From NCBI RefSeq assembly GCF_017302315.1, contig NZ_JAFLDT010000001.1, forward strand, positions 62,001-126,000: 64,000 nucleotides of DNA, written 5' to 3'. Made by a program: the position numbers and the translations under genes. Of the stretch, positions 46,717-58,499 are shown piece by piece. The notes beneath the pieces were generated by a model. It was given only the letters and a program-made list of their open reading frames with translations, was not told where the DNA came from and searched no databases. Each line of letters opens with the position of its first letter. Positions within the stretch are counted from its first letter, which is position 1. The stretch is from Zoogloea sp. Its GTDB lineage: Bacteria > Pseudomonadota > Gammaproteobacteria > Burkholderiales > Rhodocyclaceae.

Positions 46717-48768
46717 TCACCCGCGATTGAACCAAAAGGTCAAAAGGATAACAACGCCGAAGATCATCGAAAACGCATACTGATAGATGTGCCCGCTTTG
46801 GAACAGACGAGAGAGCTGCGCAATAAACCCGACGAATTTTGCAGAACCATTGACCACCATGCCGTCGATAACAGCCTGATCTCCAAACTTCCAGAGACCA
46901 CGCCCCAACAGGCGAGCGCCACCAGCGAACACGATTTCATTGAAGCGGTCGAAGTAATACTTGTTCTCCAGCAGCGTATGAATCGGCTTGAACGTTCGCA
47001 TGATTGCAGCAGGAATCGAGGGCGCAATCATGTAGAAGAACCAAGCAAGTACTACACCACTCATTGCCAGCGCAAAGGGAAGAGTCATCAAACCATGAAC
47101 GCCCATGGCGACGGCACCATGGAACTCCTCAGCCAGTTCCTTTAGAACTCCGTGGCTTTCACTGATGTGAATAACCTTGTCGAAGAACCCACCGAAGAGC
47201 ATCGGCTCAATAGTCAGGAAACCTACAACGACAGACGGAACCGCAAGCAGAACCAAAGGTAAGGTCACCACCCAAGGAGACTCGTGAGGCTTCTGGCCCG
47301 GCGCGAGCCCGTGATGTGCATGATCATCGTGGTGTTCGTCATGATCATGATCAGCATGACCATCATGTGCATGACCTTCATCGTGATGAGCGTCGTGTTC
47401 AACGTGCTTCCCGAACCGCTCCTCGCCGTGGAACACCAGGAAATACATACGGAAAGAATAAAAGGCAGTGACAAATACGCCCACGATCACGCAAAAGTAC
47501 GCGTAGCTCGCACCTGGGATGTGGGAGAGTTTCACAGCCTCAATAATCATATCCTTCGAATAAAAACCCGAAAGAAACGGAAACCCGATCAAAGCCAGAG
47601 AACCAAGCAATGACGTGAACCACGTGATCGGCATGTACTTCCAAAGACCACCCATGTTCCGCATGTCTTGATCATGGTGCATGCCAATGATCACCGAACC
47701 GGCGCCCAGGAACAGCAGCGCCTTAAAGAAGGCGTGCGTCATCAGATGGAACACAGCTGCCGAATAGGCCGAAACGCCCAGCGCTACGGTCATGTACCCA
47801 AGCTGAGACAGAGTCGAGTAGGCAACAACACGCTTGATGTCGTTCTGAACAATGCCCAAGAACCCCATGAACAACGCTGTCGTTGCACCGATCACAAGCA
47901 CGAAGGAAAGCGCCGTCTCGGAGAGCTCAAACAACGGAGACATGCGCGCAACCATGAAGATGCCAGCCGTAACCATCGTTGCGGCGTGAATCAGTGCGGA
48001 AATTGGCGTGGGGCCCTCCATTGAATCGGGAAGCCAGACGTGCAGCGGAACCTGAGCGGACTTCCCCATCGCGCCAATGAAGAGGCCGATGCAGATCGCC
48101 GTAATCAAGGGCCACCCGGTGGACGGAACGGTCATCCCCGCCATCTCCCCCGCCTTGGCGAAGACTTCTGCGTAATTGAGCGTACCTGCGAAAGCAGCGA
48201 CAAGTCCGATGCCAAGGAGAAATCCGAAATCGCCGACACGATTTACAAGGAACGCCTTCATGTTGGCAAAAATCGCAGTCGGCCTGGTGTACCAAAATCC
48301 GATCAACAAGTAGGAAACCAGCCCCACCGCTTCCCAACCGAAGAACAACTGAAGAAAGTTGTTCGACATGACCAGCATGAGCATCGAGAACGTAAAGAGC
48401 GAGATGTAGCTGAAGAAGCGTTGGTAGCCCGGATCCTCAGACATGTACCCAATGGTATAGATATGAACCATCAGAGACACGAACGTGACAACCAGCATCA
48501 TCATGACCGTGAGCGAGTCGATCAGGAAACCGACCTCAAGAGTCAACGAACCACTGGTCGCCCAAGTGTAGAGCGTCCCGTTAAACACGTTCCCAGCCTG
48601 CACATCCTGGAAGATGACGATAGAGGCAAGAAAAGAAACCGCGACACCAAGAATGGTCACCGAATGTGCTCCCACTCGTCCGACAACCTTGCCGAACAGC
48701 CCGGCAACGATCGCACCGAACAAGGGCGCCAGGGGAACCAACAGATAGAGCTTTTGCATCTCAGTCAT
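46717..48768 (-). CDS. nuoL: NADH-quinone oxidoreductase subunit L, with histidine-rich insert
   Basis: This is the largest antiporter-like subunit, 683 residues, with the long lateral helix at the C-terminus. It has the conserved FFGWEAVGLVSYLLIGFW, VPLHVWLPDSMEGPTPISALIHAATM and VAYSTLSQLGYMTVALG blocks. Between two membrane segments, around residues 450-487, there is a highly charged loop with 14 histidines in about 32 residues mixed with Asp/Glu. E. coli NuoL lacks such a loop. The loop could bind metal or be a surface extension. The start follows GGAAG by 7 bases. Confidence 0.96.
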   Translation of the reverse strand: MTEMQKLYLLVPLAPLFGAIVAGLFGKVVGRVGAHSVTILGVAVSFLASIVIFQDVQAGNVFNGTLYTWATSGSLTLEVGFLIDSLTVMMMLVVTFVSLMVHIYTIGYMSEDPGYQRFFSYISLFTFSMLMLVMSNNFLQLFFGWEAVGLVSYLLIGFWYTRPTAIFANMKAFLVNRVGDFGFLLGIGLVAAFAGTLNYAEVFAKAGEMAGMTVPSTGWPLITAICIGLFIGAMGKSAQVPLHVWLPDSMEGPTPISALIHAATMVTAGIFMVARMSPLFELSETALSFVLVIGATTALFMGFLGIVQNDIKRVVAYSTLSQLGYMTVALGVSAYSAAVFHLMTHAFFKALLFLGAGSVIIGMHHDQDMRNMGGLWKYMPITWFTSLLGSLALIGFPFLSGFYSKDMIIEAVKLSHIPGASYAYFCVIVGVFVTAFYSFRMYFLVFHGEERFGKHVEHDAHHDEGHAHDGHADHDHDEHHDDHAHHGLAPGQKPHESPWVVTLPLVLLAVPSVVVGFLTIEPMLFGGFFDKVIHISESHGVLKELAEEFHGAVAMGVHGLMTLPFALAMSGVVLAWFFYMIAPSIPAAIMRTFKPIHTLLENKYYFDRFNEIVFAGGARLLGRGLWKFGDQAVIDGMVVNGSAKFVGFIAQLSRLFQSGHIYQYAFSMIFGVVILLTFWFNRG

Positions 48769-48780
48769 CGAAACGCTTCC

Positions 48781-49086
48781 TTATCCCTTGAGACTATCCA
48801 GGTCATCGACGTGAATCGTCCGCAGATTACGGAACAACGCAACGAGAATGGCCAGACCGATTGCAGCTTCTGCCGCTGCAACAGTCAAAATGAAGAAAAC
48901 AAAAATCTGACCGGCCGCATCCCCAAGATAGTGGGAAAACGCGATGAAGTTCAGATTGACAGCCAAGAGCATCAACTCAATAGCCATCAACAGCACGATC
49001 AGATTCTTGCGATTCAGGAAAATCCCAACTACACCGAGCGAAAAGATGATCGCGGCAAGAATCAGGTAATGAGACAAAGAAAGCAT
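48781..49086 (-). CDS. nuoK: NADH-quinone oxidoreductase subunit K
   Basis: This is a small three-helix membrane subunit, 101 residues. It has the conserved buried glutamates in [19 protein letters not shown] and in [20 protein letters not shown]. The start follows GGGAGG by 6 bases. It sits 12 bases before nuoL and 32 after nuoJ. Confidence 0.97.
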   Translation of the reverse strand: MLSLSHYLILAAIIFSLGVVGIFLNRKNLIVLLMAIELMLLAVNLNFIAFSHYLGDAAGQIFVFFILTVAAAEAAIGLAILVALFRNLRTIHVDDLDSLKG

Positions 49087-49118
49087 ATATATCCTCCCTG
49101 ACGATCGTCAGCAGAAAC

Positions 49119-49721
49119 TCATTCCTTTTCTGCGCGCATGGAAACAATGCGCACACGATCATCGCGATTCACAGCAACCTGGGCCGCGGGATCAATTTTC
49201 TTCACACCCGTGCGCTTCCGCAGAGTGAGCGCAACCGCGGCAATCATCGCCACAAGCAACACGATTGAAGCAAGCTCAAACGGGTATACGTACTCAGTAT
49301 AAAGAAGACGCCCAAGCTCTTTAGTATTGCTATAACCCGGCTCAGGCTCGGCCGGAGTCGGCATCCCTTCGAGTCCGAAATACCTCCCGCCGACAACGAT
49401 TGCCATCTCTGCAACCATCAGCAAGCCAACGACAGCCCCTATGGGAAGATAACTCCAGAAGCCCTGACGAATCCTCTCAAGATTGATATCGAGCATCATA
49501 ACTACGAAGAGGAACAGCACCATGACCGCGCCTACGTAGACCATCACAAGTGCAATGGCCAGGAACTCCGCACGAAGCAACATCCAAATGCCGCCTGCCG
49601 AAAAAAAGGCGAGGACAAGGAAAAGTGCAGCATGCACCGGGTTTCGCGCGGTAATGACCCGTAAGGATGCAAGAACCATCACCGCCGAAAAGAAGTAGAA
49701 AACTACTGACTGGAAATCCAT
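49119..49721 (-). CDS. nuoJ: NADH-quinone oxidoreductase subunit J
   Basis: This is a five-helix membrane subunit, 200 residues. It has the FVVMMLDIN segment after the conserved YVGAVMVLFLF helix and a short basic C-terminal tail ending in AEKE. It is 41 bases downstream of nuoI in the nuo operon. Confidence 0.96.
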   Translation of the reverse strand: MDFQSVVFYFFSAVMVLASLRVITARNPVHAALFLVLAFFSAGGIWMLLRAEFLAIALVMVYVGAVMVLFLFVVMMLDINLERIRQGFWSYLPIGAVVGLLMVAEMAIVVGGRYFGLEGMPTPAEPEPGYSNTKELGRLLYTEYVYPFELASIVLLVAMIAAVALTLRKRTGVKKIDPAAQVAVNRDDRVRIVSMRAEKE

Positions 49722-49762
49722 AAACGTGTTCCGTAAAGATGATTTAGTCGGTATCCACTTGC

Positions 49763-50251
49763 CTATCGATACTTGGAATCGACTTCCCGATCCTTGGCAA
49801 TCTGAACTTCATGCCGATCACCTACAGCAAGGAGCATCTGCTTCGTATAGTAAAGGTCTCCACGTTTTTCGCCGTGATACTCGAAAACGCGGGTCTCCAC
49901 GATCGCATCGACAGGACATGCCTCTTCACAAAACCCGCAAAAAATGCACTTGGTCAAATCGATGTCATAACGGCTGGTCCGTCGAGAACCATCAGAACGC
50001 TGCTCCGACTCAATCGTAATGGCCATCGCCGGACACACTGCCTCACACAGTTTGCATGCAATACAGCGCTCCTCACCGTTAGGGTAGCGGCGAAGAGCAT
50101 GCAAACCACGAAACCGCGGACTCTGGGGTGTCTTCTCCTCAGGAAACTGGACTGTGATCTTGCGCGCAAAAAGATGACGTCCCGTCAGCGCCATGCCTTT
50201 TAGCAGCTCTTTGAGGAAAAGGCTGCCAACGTAATCCTTCATCGAACCCAT
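49763..50251 (-). CDS. nuoI: NADH-quinone oxidoreductase subunit I (8Fe ferredoxin-like)
   Basis: This is a peripheral-arm subunit of 162 residues that carries clusters N6a and N6b. Two ferredoxin motifs are present: [12 protein letters not shown] and [19 protein letters not shown] at 50251, 10 bases after nuoH, fits the usual N-terminus and length; another in-frame ATG at 50242 and an upstream extension to 50311 are less likely. Confidence 0.97.
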   Translation of the reverse strand: MGSMKDYVGSLFLKELLKGMALTGRHLFARKITVQFPEEKTPQSPRFRGLHALRRYPNGEERCIACKLCEAVCPAMAITIESEQRSDGSRRTSRYDIDLTKCIFCGFCEEACPVDAIVETRVFEYHGEKRGDLYYTKQMLLAVGDRHEVQIAKDREVDSKYR

Positions 50252-50261
50252 AACCTTTACC

Positions 50262-51311
50262 TCACTTCCAGATCGACAAGGGGGACATAACCCAGACGGC
50301 AACAACAACAACCCAGAAAAGGGTCAGCGGAATAAACACCTTCCAGCCCAGGCGCATGATGTGGTCATACCTGAACCGCGGAAACGTTGCTCTGAACCAA
50401 AGAAACAGGAACAAAATGAAAGACGTCTTCAGCGCAAGCCAGACAAACCCATCAGGCAGGAAGCCCACTGGGGACAGCCACCCACCAAGAAACAGAATCG
50501 AGGTGAGCGCCGAAATGAGGATCATGTTCGCATACTCACCGAGGAAGAACAGCGCAAACGCCATTCCGGAGTATTCGACCATATGCCCGGCGACAATCTC
50601 CGACTCTCCCTCAACCACGTCAAAGGGAGCGCGGTTGGTCTCAGCGATTCCCGAAATCAGATAAACAATGAACATCGGAAACAAAGGCAACCAGTTCCAG
50701 CTAAGAAATCCAAAACCCCATTCTGCCCACTGCCCTTTCGCCTGCACTGCAACAATCTCGGTCAGATTTAGACTGGAGGAAATCATCAGCACGCATACAA
50801 GCGCAAACCCCATTGCGATTTCGTAGGAGACCATTTGCGCCGCGGCCCGCATACCCCCGAGGAACGCATATTTCGAGTTCGAGGCCCAAGCCGCGATGAT
50901 TACTCCGTACACTTCAATCGAGGTAATTGCCAACAGGAACAGCAGACCAGCATCTACATCGCCAATGACCCATCCTTCCGAAAACGGCACGACCGCCCAC
51001 GCGGCGAGCGCAGGCCCAAGGGCAAGTACCGGCCCGAGAATGAACAAGCCCTTACTCGCGCCGGAAGGAACGATGACTTCCTTGAGAAGAAGCTTGACGC
51101 CATCCGCTATTGGCTGAAGCAACCCCCGCGGTCCCACGCGGTTCGGACCTATGCGGACCTGCATATATCCGATCACCTTGCGCTCTGCCAAAGTTAGGTA
51201 GGCAACGCAGAGGAACAACGGCGCGATGATACCGACGATCTTAAGCAAGGCCCACACGAGAGGCCATGCTGTTCCAAACAGTGCCGCTACTGGCTCGATG
51301 TATGCTTCCAT
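50262..51311 (-). CDS. nuoH: NADH-quinone oxidoreductase subunit H
   Basis: This is a quinone-site membrane subunit, 349 residues. It has [39 protein letters not shown] and [18 protein letters not shown]. The ATG overlaps the nuoG stop (TGATG), so translation is coupled. Confidence 0.97.
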   Translation of the reverse strand: MEAYIEPVAALFGTAWPLVWALLKIVGIIAPLFLCVAYLTLAERKVIGYMQVRIGPNRVGPRGLLQPIADGVKLLLKEVIVPSGASKGLFILGPVLALGPALAAWAVVPFSEGWVIGDVDAGLLFLLAITSIEVYGVIIAAWASNSKYAFLGGMRAAAQMVSYEIAMGFALVCVLMISSSLNLTEIVAVQAKGQWAEWGFGFLSWNWLPLFPMFIVYLISGIAETNRAPFDVVEGESEIVAGHMVEYSGMAFALFFLGEYANMILISALTSILFLGGWLSPVGFLPDGFVWLALKTSFILFLFLWFRATFPRFRYDHIMRLGWKVFIPLTLFWVVVVAVWVMSPLSIWK

Positions 51312-53668
51312 CACAACCGCTCCACGCTGACTTCGCCATTAAGAGTACCCAGGTGCGCGGTGAGGAGATGACCGCCCGCCAATCTGACGCATCCATCCGC
51401 AACACCTTCATCCTCTACGGCGAGCACGACGGCCTGCCCCTTTCCAGTAGAGACTCTTACCCTCGTACCTGCTTCGACCCCATATTGGGTAAGACTACGC
51501 CTGTTCATCCGGACGACCGGCTCCGAAGCATCCTTCGTTGCTTGCAGAGAGGCGGAACGACGCACCAAGGGATCGCAGAAATAGATTGGAATATCAGCCA
51601 CGCGCTGCAAACCCCGCGCTGCAGCGGAAGAAACAAAGGCGCCCTCGCGGGAAACTGTGTTGTTGAGCTTGCTCTCATCAACCGACGATTGTCCGCCAAA
51701 ACTCGCCCTGCGCACTTCTTCAATCGAGTCCAGCGCAAAACCGGCCAATCCAAGCATCTCACCCAGAACACGAATCACCTTCCAGCCGGGGCGGGAGTCA
51801 CCAAGACTCTTTACAACAGGATAAAAGCTCTGAGCCCTTCCCTCACAATTCACGAAGGTACCGGCCGTTTCGGTAAAGGGAGAAATGGGCAGGAGGACAT
51901 CCGCGTAATCGAGCGCAGCCTTCGACTTGAACGCGCTGAAAACAGCAACCATGTCTGCCTTCGCAATCGTTTCAACGGCGGCAAATCCGTTTGCGCAGTC
52001 GAGCTCGGGTTCAACGTTCAAGAGCAGATAGGCCTTCAATGCTGTAGACAGCATCTCGGAAGCATTTTTGCCGTTCAGCTTCCCGAAGGGTACAGCTCCC
52101 GCAAGGTAGCCACCAACACTATTTGCCGCTTCACCGAGAACACCAAACCTCGCGCCGGAAACACGAGAGATCTCTTGGGCCAAGAGGTGGATATCGGAGG
52201 CATTGCCATGCTGTATTGCAAAATTGCCCAACCAAACGGCAACCCGGCGACCTGATGCAAGGCTCCCCGCAACAGCGAGAACACCATCATCAATGACAGC
52301 ATCGGCCATCGCTTCACCAAAGACCGGACTGACTTCCACGCCCTTCTGATCCGACAGAGCCTTCAGGATACCGAGCAGTCTCCTGGACATCTGGTCCGGA
52401 GACACAACCAACTTGTTTGCGATTGGCAATTGCCAATCATCAAAAGCGGGGTTGATTGCACTGACTTTCATCCCCTTCTTCACCGCCTGCCTTACTCGCT
52501 GGGCAATCAAGGGATGGTCTTTGCGGAAGAAACTTCCAACGATCAGCACGCGATCAAGGGTTCCAATGTCCGCAACCGACATTCCGAGCCAGGGCGCGCC
52601 TGTCAGACTCTGATCAAGTGAAAAATCCGTCTGTCGAAGGCGAAAATCGACGTTGCCGGACCCCAGCCCCCTGATCAACGACTGAGTGAGATAGAGCTCC
52701 TCAGAAGTGGCGTGTGGAGACGCTAGTGCGCCGATTGAATCAGCCCCATGCTCGGCGACAATCGATTTAAGTCCGTTCGCGACATACTCCAATGCAACAG
52801 ACCACTCGGTCTCTATCCAGCTATTTCCCTGCTTGACCATGGGTCTGGTCAATCGCTCCTCGCCATTCAGCGCTTCATACGAGAAACGATCCTTGTCCGA
52901 CAGCCAGCACTCGTTAATCTCCTCGTTCTCCAGCGGGAGAACGCGCTTAACGGTATCGTGCTTGACCTGAACGACAAGATTGCTACCCAGTGAATCATGG
53001 GGACTGACGGACTTTCTCCGTGACATCTCCCAAGCACGAGCAGCAAAACGGAAGGGCTTTGAAGTGAGGGCACCAACGGGGCATAGATCAATGATATTGC
53101 CAGAAAGCTCGGTATCGACCGTCTTCTCGACAAAAGGCATGATTTCAGCGTGCTCACCCCGAAACGCTTGCCCCAACTCCATCAGCCCAGCAATCTCAGT
53201 CGTGAAACGGACACAACGCGTGCAATTGATGCAGCGAGTCATGTCTGTCGAAACCAATGGGCCGAGATCCTTGTTTGAGACTACCCGCTTCTCTTCCTGA
53301 TAACGGGACTGAGCGCCGCCATAGCCCACCGACAGATCCTGCAGTTGGCACTCACCTCCCTGATCACAAATCGGGCAATCAAGCGGGTGATTGATCAGCA
53401 GGAACTCCATGACTCCCTTCTGGGCCTTCACGGCTTGCTCCGAATGGGTCCAAACCTTCATCCCATTCGTAACAGGTGTCGCGCAGGCGGGAAGCGGCTT
53501 GGGAGCCTTCTCGACCTGAACAAGACACATGCGACAGTTTGCCGCAATGGACAATTTCTTGTGATAGCAGAAGTGAGGTACGTAGGCGCCAACCTGATTA
53601 GCGGCCTCCATGACGGTAATACCGTCAGAAACCTGCAACTGCTTTCCGTCAATTTCGATGTCTAGCAT
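51311..53668 (-). CDS. nuoG: NADH-quinone oxidoreductase subunit G
   Basis: This is the large iron-sulphur subunit, 785 residues. The N-terminal [2Fe-2S] and [4Fe-4S] ligands are visible: [36 protein letters not shown] and [11 protein letters not shown] molybdopterin-oxidoreductase-like domain without cofactor follows. ATG 53668 ([16 protein letters not shown]) matches the family start; the frame runs on to 53851 inside nuoF without meaning. Confidence 0.96.
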   Translation of the reverse strand: MLDIEIDGKQLQVSDGITVMEAANQVGAYVPHFCYHKKLSIAANCRMCLVQVEKAPKPLPACATPVTNGMKVWTHSEQAVKAQKGVMEFLLINHPLDCPICDQGGECQLQDLSVGYGGAQSRYQEEKRVVSNKDLGPLVSTDMTRCINCTRCVRFTTEIAGLMELGQAFRGEHAEIMPFVEKTVDTELSGNIIDLCPVGALTSKPFRFAARAWEMSRRKSVSPHDSLGSNLVVQVKHDTVKRVLPLENEEINECWLSDKDRFSYEALNGEERLTRPMVKQGNSWIETEWSVALEYVANGLKSIVAEHGADSIGALASPHATSEELYLTQSLIRGLGSGNVDFRLRQTDFSLDQSLTGAPWLGMSVADIGTLDRVLIVGSFFRKDHPLIAQRVRQAVKKGMKVSAINPAFDDWQLPIANKLVVSPDQMSRRLLGILKALSDQKGVEVSPVFGEAMADAVIDDGVLAVAGSLASGRRVAVWLGNFAIQHGNASDIHLLAQEISRVSGARFGVLGEAANSVGGYLAGAVPFGKLNGKNASEMLSTALKAYLLLNVEPELDCANGFAAVETIAKADMVAVFSAFKSKAALDYADVLLPISPFTETAGTFVNCEGRAQSFYPVVKSLGDSRPGWKVIRVLGEMLGLAGFALDSIEEVRRASFGGQSSVDESKLNNTVSREGAFVSSAAARGLQRVADIPIYFCDPLVRRSASLQATKDASEPVVRMNRRSLTQYGVEAGTRVRVSTGKGQAVVLAVEDEGVADGCVRLAGGHLLTAHLGTLNGEVSVERL

Positions 53669-53675
53669 GTCGAGC

Positions 53676-54989
53676 CTACGCCACGTAAATCTTGCTGCCT
53701 TCGTGCTGCACATCCTTCGGCACGAGGCACTTCTTGTGTTCAATATGGAAAGCAAACTCTTCGCCAAAATGCTTAACGAAACTCTGCACTGGCATCGAAG
53801 CTGCATCACCAAGGGCACAAATCGTCCGCCCCATGATGTTCGTCGTGACACTGTTCAACAGATCGAGGTCGTCCGGCCTTCCGAGCCCATTCTCGATTCT
53901 ATGCACAACGCGGTAGAGCCAACCCGTACCTTCTCTACAGGGAGTACATTGCCCACACGACTCCTCGAAATAGAAGTACGACAGCCGCTCAAGCGCCTTG
54001 ACCATGCATGTCGACTCATCCATGACGATCACTGCACCTGATCCGAGCATCGAGCCCGCCTTCGAGATGGAGTCATAGTCCATCGTGCAGTCCATCATGA
54101 CCGAGCCCGGCAGGACGGGAGCGGAAGACCCACCCGGAATTACAGCCTTAAGCTTACGACCACCACGAACGCCACCGGCCATTTCAAGAAGCGTCGAGAA
54201 GGGCGTACCCAGGGGAATCTCGAAATTCCCAGGCTTATTCACATGCCCCGAAACCGAAAAAAGCTTTGTTCCACCATTATTGGGCTTGCCAAGAGCCAGG
54301 AACGCATCCCCACCCTCGCGGATAATGAAAGGAATCGAAGCGAAAGTCTCTGTGTTGTTAATGGTTGTCGGCTTGCCATACAGCCCGAAACTGGCGGGAA
54401 ACGGCGGCTTGAAGCGCGGCTGTCCCTTCTTTCCTTCAATAGACTCAAGGAGAGCCGTCTCTTCTCCGCAGATATATGCACCATACCCATGGTGGGCATA
54501 CAGTTCGAAACTAAAGTCCGATCCGAGAATGTTCTTCCCGAGCAAGCCTGCGTCCCGAGCCTCTTGGAGAGCTTCTTCGAAACGCTCGTAAACCTCGAAA
54601 ATCTCACCGTGAATATAGTTGTAGCCGCGCTCACAACCCATCGCGTATCCCGCGATGATCATGCCCTCGATGACGGTATGAGGGTTATAACGAAGAATGT
54701 CCCTGTCTTTGAAAGTACCGGGCTCGCCTTCGTCAGAATTACACGCCAAATATTTCGCGCCTGGAAAGGCACGCGGCATGAAGCTCCATTTCAAACCCGT
54801 TGGAAAACCCGCCCCTCCGCGGCCACGCAAAGCGGACTTTTTGACCTCGCCAATTATCTGATCCGCGGGTATCTTGTCCGCAATGATCTTCTTGAGCGCG
54901 TCATATCCACCACGCTTCACGTAATCGCCAATCCGCCAAGTTCGATCGCCATCGAGATCGGGGGAGAGAATAATGCCCTGTACAGTCAT
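53676..54989 (-). CDS. nuoF: NADH-quinone oxidoreductase subunit F
   Basis: This is the NADH- and FMN-binding subunit, 437 residues. It has the NADH/FMN motifs [36 protein letters not shown] and the N3 cluster ligands [16 protein letters not shown]. Its start overlaps the nuoE stop by four bases (ATGA). Confidence 0.97.
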   Translation of the reverse strand: MTVQGIILSPDLDGDRTWRIGDYVKRGGYDALKKIIADKIPADQIIGEVKKSALRGRGGAGFPTGLKWSFMPRAFPGAKYLACNSDEGEPGTFKDRDILRYNPHTVIEGMIIAGYAMGCERGYNYIHGEIFEVYERFEEALQEARDAGLLGKNILGSDFSFELYAHHGYGAYICGEETALLESIEGKKGQPRFKPPFPASFGLYGKPTTINNTETFASIPFIIREGGDAFLALGKPNNGGTKLFSVSGHVNKPGNFEIPLGTPFSTLLEMAGGVRGGRKLKAVIPGGSSAPVLPGSVMMDCTMDYDSISKAGSMLGSGAVIVMDESTCMVKALERLSYFYFEESCGQCTPCREGTGWLYRVVHRIENGLGRPDDLDLLNSVTTNIMGRTICALGDAASMPVQSFVKHFGEEFAFHIEHKKCLVPKDVQHEGSKIYVA

Positions 54990-55462
54990 TTTTTCAGATC
55001 CGCCAGCAGTTGGTCGATTTTCTCTTCTGTCATCCAGCTACACATTTGGTGATTATTCACCAACAACACCGGGGCGTCGCCACAGGCTCCCATACACTCA
55101 CCCTCTTTAAGGGTAAAAAGCCCGTCTGCAGTTGTCTCATTGAAATCGATCCCAAGCTTCTTCTTAATGTACTCAGCGGCGTGCACGCCGCCAGACAGAG
55201 CACAGGGAAGGTTGGTACACACGACAATCTTCTTAGCGCCAACCGGCGCGAGATCGTACATGTTGTAGAAACTCGCTACTTCGTAAACAGCGATTGCCGG
55301 CATGCCCAAATACTCGGCGACGAACTCGATCGTCTCATTTGCAAGCCAGCCTCGTTCCTCCTGAGCGATACGCAGCGCGCTCATTGACGCCGACTGCTTT
55401 TGATCAGGGGGATACTTGGCGATCTCTCGATCTATCTTCTTCAGGGATTCCGGGCTTAGCAT
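54986..55462 (-). CDS. nuoE: NADH-quinone oxidoreductase subunit E
   Basis: This is a [2Fe-2S] thioredoxin-fold subunit, 158 residues. The ligands are in [12 protein letters not shown] and [20 protein letters not shown] 55462 ([18 protein letters not shown]) gives the family length; the frame extends to 55561 within nuoD. Confidence 0.96.
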   Translation of the reverse strand: MLSPESLKKIDREIAKYPPDQKQSASMSALRIAQEERGWLANETIEFVAEYLGMPAIAVYEVASFYNMYDLAPVGAKKIVVCTNLPCALSGGVHAAEYIKKKLGIDFNETTADGLFTLKEGECMGACGDAPVLLVNNHQMCSWMTEEKIDQLLADLKK

Positions 55463-55508
55463 TTTTGTATCTACTGTCAGCAGAATGTGATTGGGAACAC
55501 CAGGTGTA

Positions 55509-56762
55509 TCAGCGATCCACGTCTCCGAAGACGATGTCCATCGTTCCAATGATCGCGACAACGTCGGCGATCATGTGGCCGCGAGACATCTCATCCATGG
55601 CCGACAGGTGAACAAAGCCGGGCGACCTCAGCTTGAGCCTATACGGCTTGTTTGCACCATCGGAAACGGCGTACACACCAAACTCACCCTTCGGGTGCTC
55701 AACCGGCGCATACACTTCCCCAGCTGGAACGTGCATCCCTTCCGTGAAAAGCTTGAAGTGATGAATCAGCTCCTCCATGTTTCCCTTCATACGCTCCCGC
55801 GGAGGCGGGGCGACCTTGTGGTCACTGGAAATCACCGGGCCGGGGTTCTTTCGAAGCCACTCTATGCACTGCTTGACGATCCGGTTCGACTGACGCATTT
55901 CTTCAATACGACACAAGTACCGGTCATAACAGTCTCCCTCGACGCCCACGGGGATGTCGAAATCTAACTGGTCATATACCTCATAGGGCTGCTTCTTACG
56001 GACATCCCACTCAATGCCAGACCCCCGCAACATGACGCCGGAGAACCCAAGCGCAAGCGCCTTCTCGGGCGAAACCACACCGATACCAACAGTGCGCTGT
56101 TTCCAGATCCGGTTATCAGTCAAAAGCGTCTCATACTCATCCACATAGCGCGGGAATCGCTTGGTGAAATCGTCCAGAAAATCCAGCAAACTTCCCTGCC
56201 GATTCTCGTTTAGCTGCTCAACCGTCTTCGCCGACTTCCACTTCGACACTTCGTATTGAGGCATCCTGTCAGGCAAATCGCGATAAACACCACCGGGACG
56301 GTAATAGGCTGCGTGCATGCGCGCGCCAGAAACAGCCTCATAGGCGTCCATCAGGTCTTCGCGCTCTCTGAACGTATAAAGCACCATTGTCATGGCACCA
56401 ATATCGAGAGCGTGAGTTCCGACCGCAAGCAAGTGATTCAGAATGCGGGTGATCTCATCGTACAAAACACGAATGTACTGAGCCCGAATAGGAACTTCAA
56501 TGCCAATCAACTTCTCGATTGCCATGCAATACGCATGTTCATTGCACATCATCGAGACGTAGTCGAGCCGGTCCATGTATGGAACAGACTGCACCCAAGT
56601 CCTTGTTTCGGCAAGCTTCTCGGTACCACGATGCAACAAGCCGATATGGGGGTCGGCCCGCTCAACGACTTCACCATCAAGCTCAAGCACCAAACGCAAA
56701 ACCCCGTGCGCGGACGGGTGCTGGGGACCGAAGTTGATTGTGTAATTGCGAATTTCAGCCAC
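55509..56762 (-). CDS. nuoD: NADH-quinone oxidoreductase subunit D
   Basis: This is the 49-kDa-type quinone-binding subunit. It has [34 protein letters not shown] and the C-terminal [22 protein letters not shown] start at 56762 gives the usual 417 residues and N-terminus [14 protein letters not shown] at 56777 is the alternative. It overlaps the nuoC end by 8 bases. Confidence 0.96.
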   Translation of the reverse strand: MAEIRNYTINFGPQHPSAHGVLRLVLELDGEVVERADPHIGLLHRGTEKLAETRTWVQSVPYMDRLDYVSMMCNEHAYCMAIEKLIGIEVPIRAQYIRVLYDEITRILNHLLAVGTHALDIGAMTMVLYTFREREDLMDAYEAVSGARMHAAYYRPGGVYRDLPDRMPQYEVSKWKSAKTVEQLNENRQGSLLDFLDDFTKRFPRYVDEYETLLTDNRIWKQRTVGIGVVSPEKALALGFSGVMLRGSGIEWDVRKKQPYEVYDQLDFDIPVGVEGDCYDRYLCRIEEMRQSNRIVKQCIEWLRKNPGPVISSDHKVAPPPRERMKGNMEELIHHFKLFTEGMHVPAGEVYAPVEHPKGEFGVYAVSDGANKPYRLKLRSPGFVHLSAMDEMSRGHMIADVVAIIGTMDIVFGDVDR

Positions 56763-57357
56763 GGCCTGAATTCCCATAATTATCGTCACGTACGATACGC
56801 GGCGTATTTTCACGCGGTTCGATTGTAACTGACTGATAGACTACACGCCCCTGCTCCTGGTCATAGCGCATTTCAACATATCCAGAAATAGGAAAATCCT
56901 TGCGGAACGGGTAGCCGACAAAACCATAGTCGGTCAAGATACGACGTAGATCCGGGTGTCCGCGAAATACTATTCCGAACAAATCAAATGCTTCGCGCTC
57001 AAACCAGTTTGCGCTCGGCCAAACTTCGCACAGCGAATCAAGCATTGGGAACGAGTCATCGGGAGCTAGGGCGCGGACGCGAAGACGGAGGTTGCGACTA
57101 ACTGAAAGCAGATGGACAGCAACAGCAAAACGTGTCGAAAAGTCTTGCCCCGAGAACGTTGAATAATCCAATCCTGTCAAATCCACTAGCTGCTCAAACC
57201 GGAGATCTGGGTCATCCCTCAGCAGATACGCAATCGCCATATACTCCGCCGCAGGAACAACGACGGTAAGTTCACCGTTGGCGATGACGGAGTGCTGGAT
57301 CTTATCGCCCAACTTTGCCGCAAGCAGTTGACGCAGTGATTCAAGTTTTTCACTCAT
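56755..57357 (-). CDS. nuoC: NADH-quinone oxidoreductase subunit C
   Basis: This is the 30-kDa-type peripheral subunit, 200 residues. It has [20 protein letters not shown] and [20 protein letters not shown], the family signatures. It is separate from nuoD, not fused as in E. coli. It lies 12 bases after nuoB. Confidence 0.97.
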   Translation of the reverse strand: MSEKLESLRQLLAAKLGDKIQHSVIANGELTVVVPAAEYMAIAYLLRDDPDLRFEQLVDLTGLDYSTFSGQDFSTRFAVAVHLLSVSRNLRLRVRALAPDDSFPMLDSLCEVWPSANWFEREAFDLFGIVFRGHPDLRRILTDYGFVGYPFRKDFPISGYVEMRYDQEQGRVVYQSVTIEPRENTPRIVRDDNYGNSGRG

Positions 57358-57369
57358 GGCATTCAGTAC

Positions 57370-57846
57370 TCAGCGCGCAATTGTGCAATCACGTTTGATC
57401 TTGTTCTGTAGCTGAACAATACCGTACAACAACGCTTCGGCAGTCGGCGGACAACCGGGAACATATACGTCAACCGGAACAATCCGGTCACAACCTCGGA
57501 CGACTGAATACGAATAGTGGTAGTACCCACCCCCATTGGCGCAGGACCCCATCGAAATCACCCAGCGCGGCTCTGACATCTGATCGTAAACCTTGCGCAG
57601 CGCCGGAGCCATCTTGTTGCAGAGCGTACCGGCGACAATCATAAGATCCGACTGACGAGGACTGGGACGGAAGACGACACCGAACCGATCAAGGTCATAC
57701 CGCGAACAGCCCGCATGGATCATTTCGACCGCACAACAGGCAAGCCCGAAAGTCATTGGCCAAAGCGAACCTGTACGGGTCCAGTTGATTACGGCATCAA
57801 GAGAAGTGGTGACAAACCCTTCCTTGAAAACACCTTCGATGCTCAT
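57370..57846 (-). CDS. nuoB: NADH-quinone oxidoreductase subunit B
   Basis: This subunit carries cluster N2, the last before quinone, 158 residues. The four ligands are in [19 protein letters not shown] and [17 protein letters not shown] 57846 is chosen because GAGGG precedes it by 5 bases; a GTG two codons earlier is possible. Confidence 0.97.
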   Translation of the reverse strand: MSIEGVFKEGFVTTSLDAVINWTRTGSLWPMTFGLACCAVEMIHAGCSRYDLDRFGVVFRPSPRQSDLMIVAGTLCNKMAPALRKVYDQMSEPRWVISMGSCANGGGYYHYSYSVVRGCDRIVPVDVYVPGCPPTAEALLYGIVQLQNKIKRDCTIAR

Positions 57847-57892
57847 AGACACCCTCTATGCAACGATTTACCCGCCAAGGCAATTCGACGAA

Positions 57893-58267
57893 TCACTCCC
57901 AGTCGAGCGCGCCCTTCTTCCAAACATAAATGTAGCCAAGCAGGAGAATGCCAAGAAACACAATCATTTCGAAGAATCCGAAAAGCCTGATTGACTCATT
58001 GGCCGCAATCTCTTTCAGAATGGTCGCCCAGGGAAAGAGAAACGCAATTTCCAGATCAAAGAGAATAAAAAGAATGGCAAGGAGGTAGTAACGCACATCA
58101 AATTTAATGCGCGCATCCTCAAAGGGCTCAAACCCGCACTCGAAAGGAGAAAGCTTTTCCGCGTCAGGTTTGTTGGGACCGAGAACCCAGCCTGCAACAA
58201 TGGGAATAAAACCGAAAGCAGCAGCAAACAGGATAAAAACAAGAACCGGAAAATAGGTTTCCAACAT
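57893..58267 (-). CDS. nuoA: NADH-quinone oxidoreductase subunit A
   Basis: This is a three-helix membrane subunit, 124 residues, with the conserved loop [22 protein letters not shown] (cysteine at the quinone-gate loop) and [13 protein letters not shown]. It is the first nuo gene, beginning 52 bases after a hairpin that follows tRNA-Leu. A TACAAT at 58297-58302 is a possible -10, but no matching -35 was found. Confidence 0.96.
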   Translation of the reverse strand: MLETYFPVLVFILFAAAFGFIPIVAGWVLGPNKPDAEKLSPFECGFEPFEDARIKFDVRYYLLAILFILFDLEIAFLFPWATILKEIAANESIRLFGFFEMIVFLGILLLGYIYVWKKGALDWE

Positions 58268-58318
58268 AGCTCATGCTCCCGCAACCGATAGCAGTTATTG
58301 TAGCTGCTTTCAAGCAAA

Positions 58319-58337
58319 CGCCCGCTATTTGCGGGCG
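58319..58337 (-). terminator. hairpin after tRNA-Leu
   Basis: A perfect 7-bp stem (CGCCCGC/GCGGGCG, 5-base loop) lies 16 bases beyond the tRNA 3' end and is followed on the minus strand by TTTGCTT. It may partly terminate tRNA transcription or mark processing before nuoA. Confidence 0.55.
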
Positions 58338-58352
58338 ACCTGCGTATTATTG

Positions 58353-58437
58353 TGGTGCCGACGATGAGACTCGAACTCATACGGCTTTCGCCACTACCCC
58401 CTCAAGATAGCGTGTCTACCAATTTCACCACGTCGGC
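58353..58437 (-). tRNA. tRNA-Leu (anticodon GAG)
   Basis: The 85-base gene folds as a class II tRNA. The acceptor stem is GCCGACG/CGTCGGC with an encoded CCA end, the D-loop contains AATTGGTAGA, and there is a long variable arm. The anticodon loop is TTGAGGG between CTATC and GGTAG, giving anticodon GAG, which reads CUC/CUU leucine codons. The T-arm contains GTTCGAGTC. Confidence 0.97.
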
Positions 58438-58457
58438 TTTACGTTTTGATGCTCGGC

Positions 58458-58486
58458 ATTATAAGGCAATCGTTCCCCAGCGCCAA
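58458..58486 (-). promoter_or_regulatory. sigma-70 promoter of tRNA-Leu
   Basis: On the minus strand, TTGGCG (58481-58486) and a perfect TATAAT (58458-58463) are spaced 17 bases apart. The predicted start is about 14 bases before the tRNA 5' end. Read-through could also feed the nuo operon. Confidence 0.75.
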
Positions 58487-58499
58487 GCATTACATATTT

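Noticed and set aside
58297..58325. TACAAT as nuoA promoter
   Set aside because: The -10 is good but no -35-like hexamer lies 15-19 bases upstream; that stretch is the tRNA terminator hairpin.
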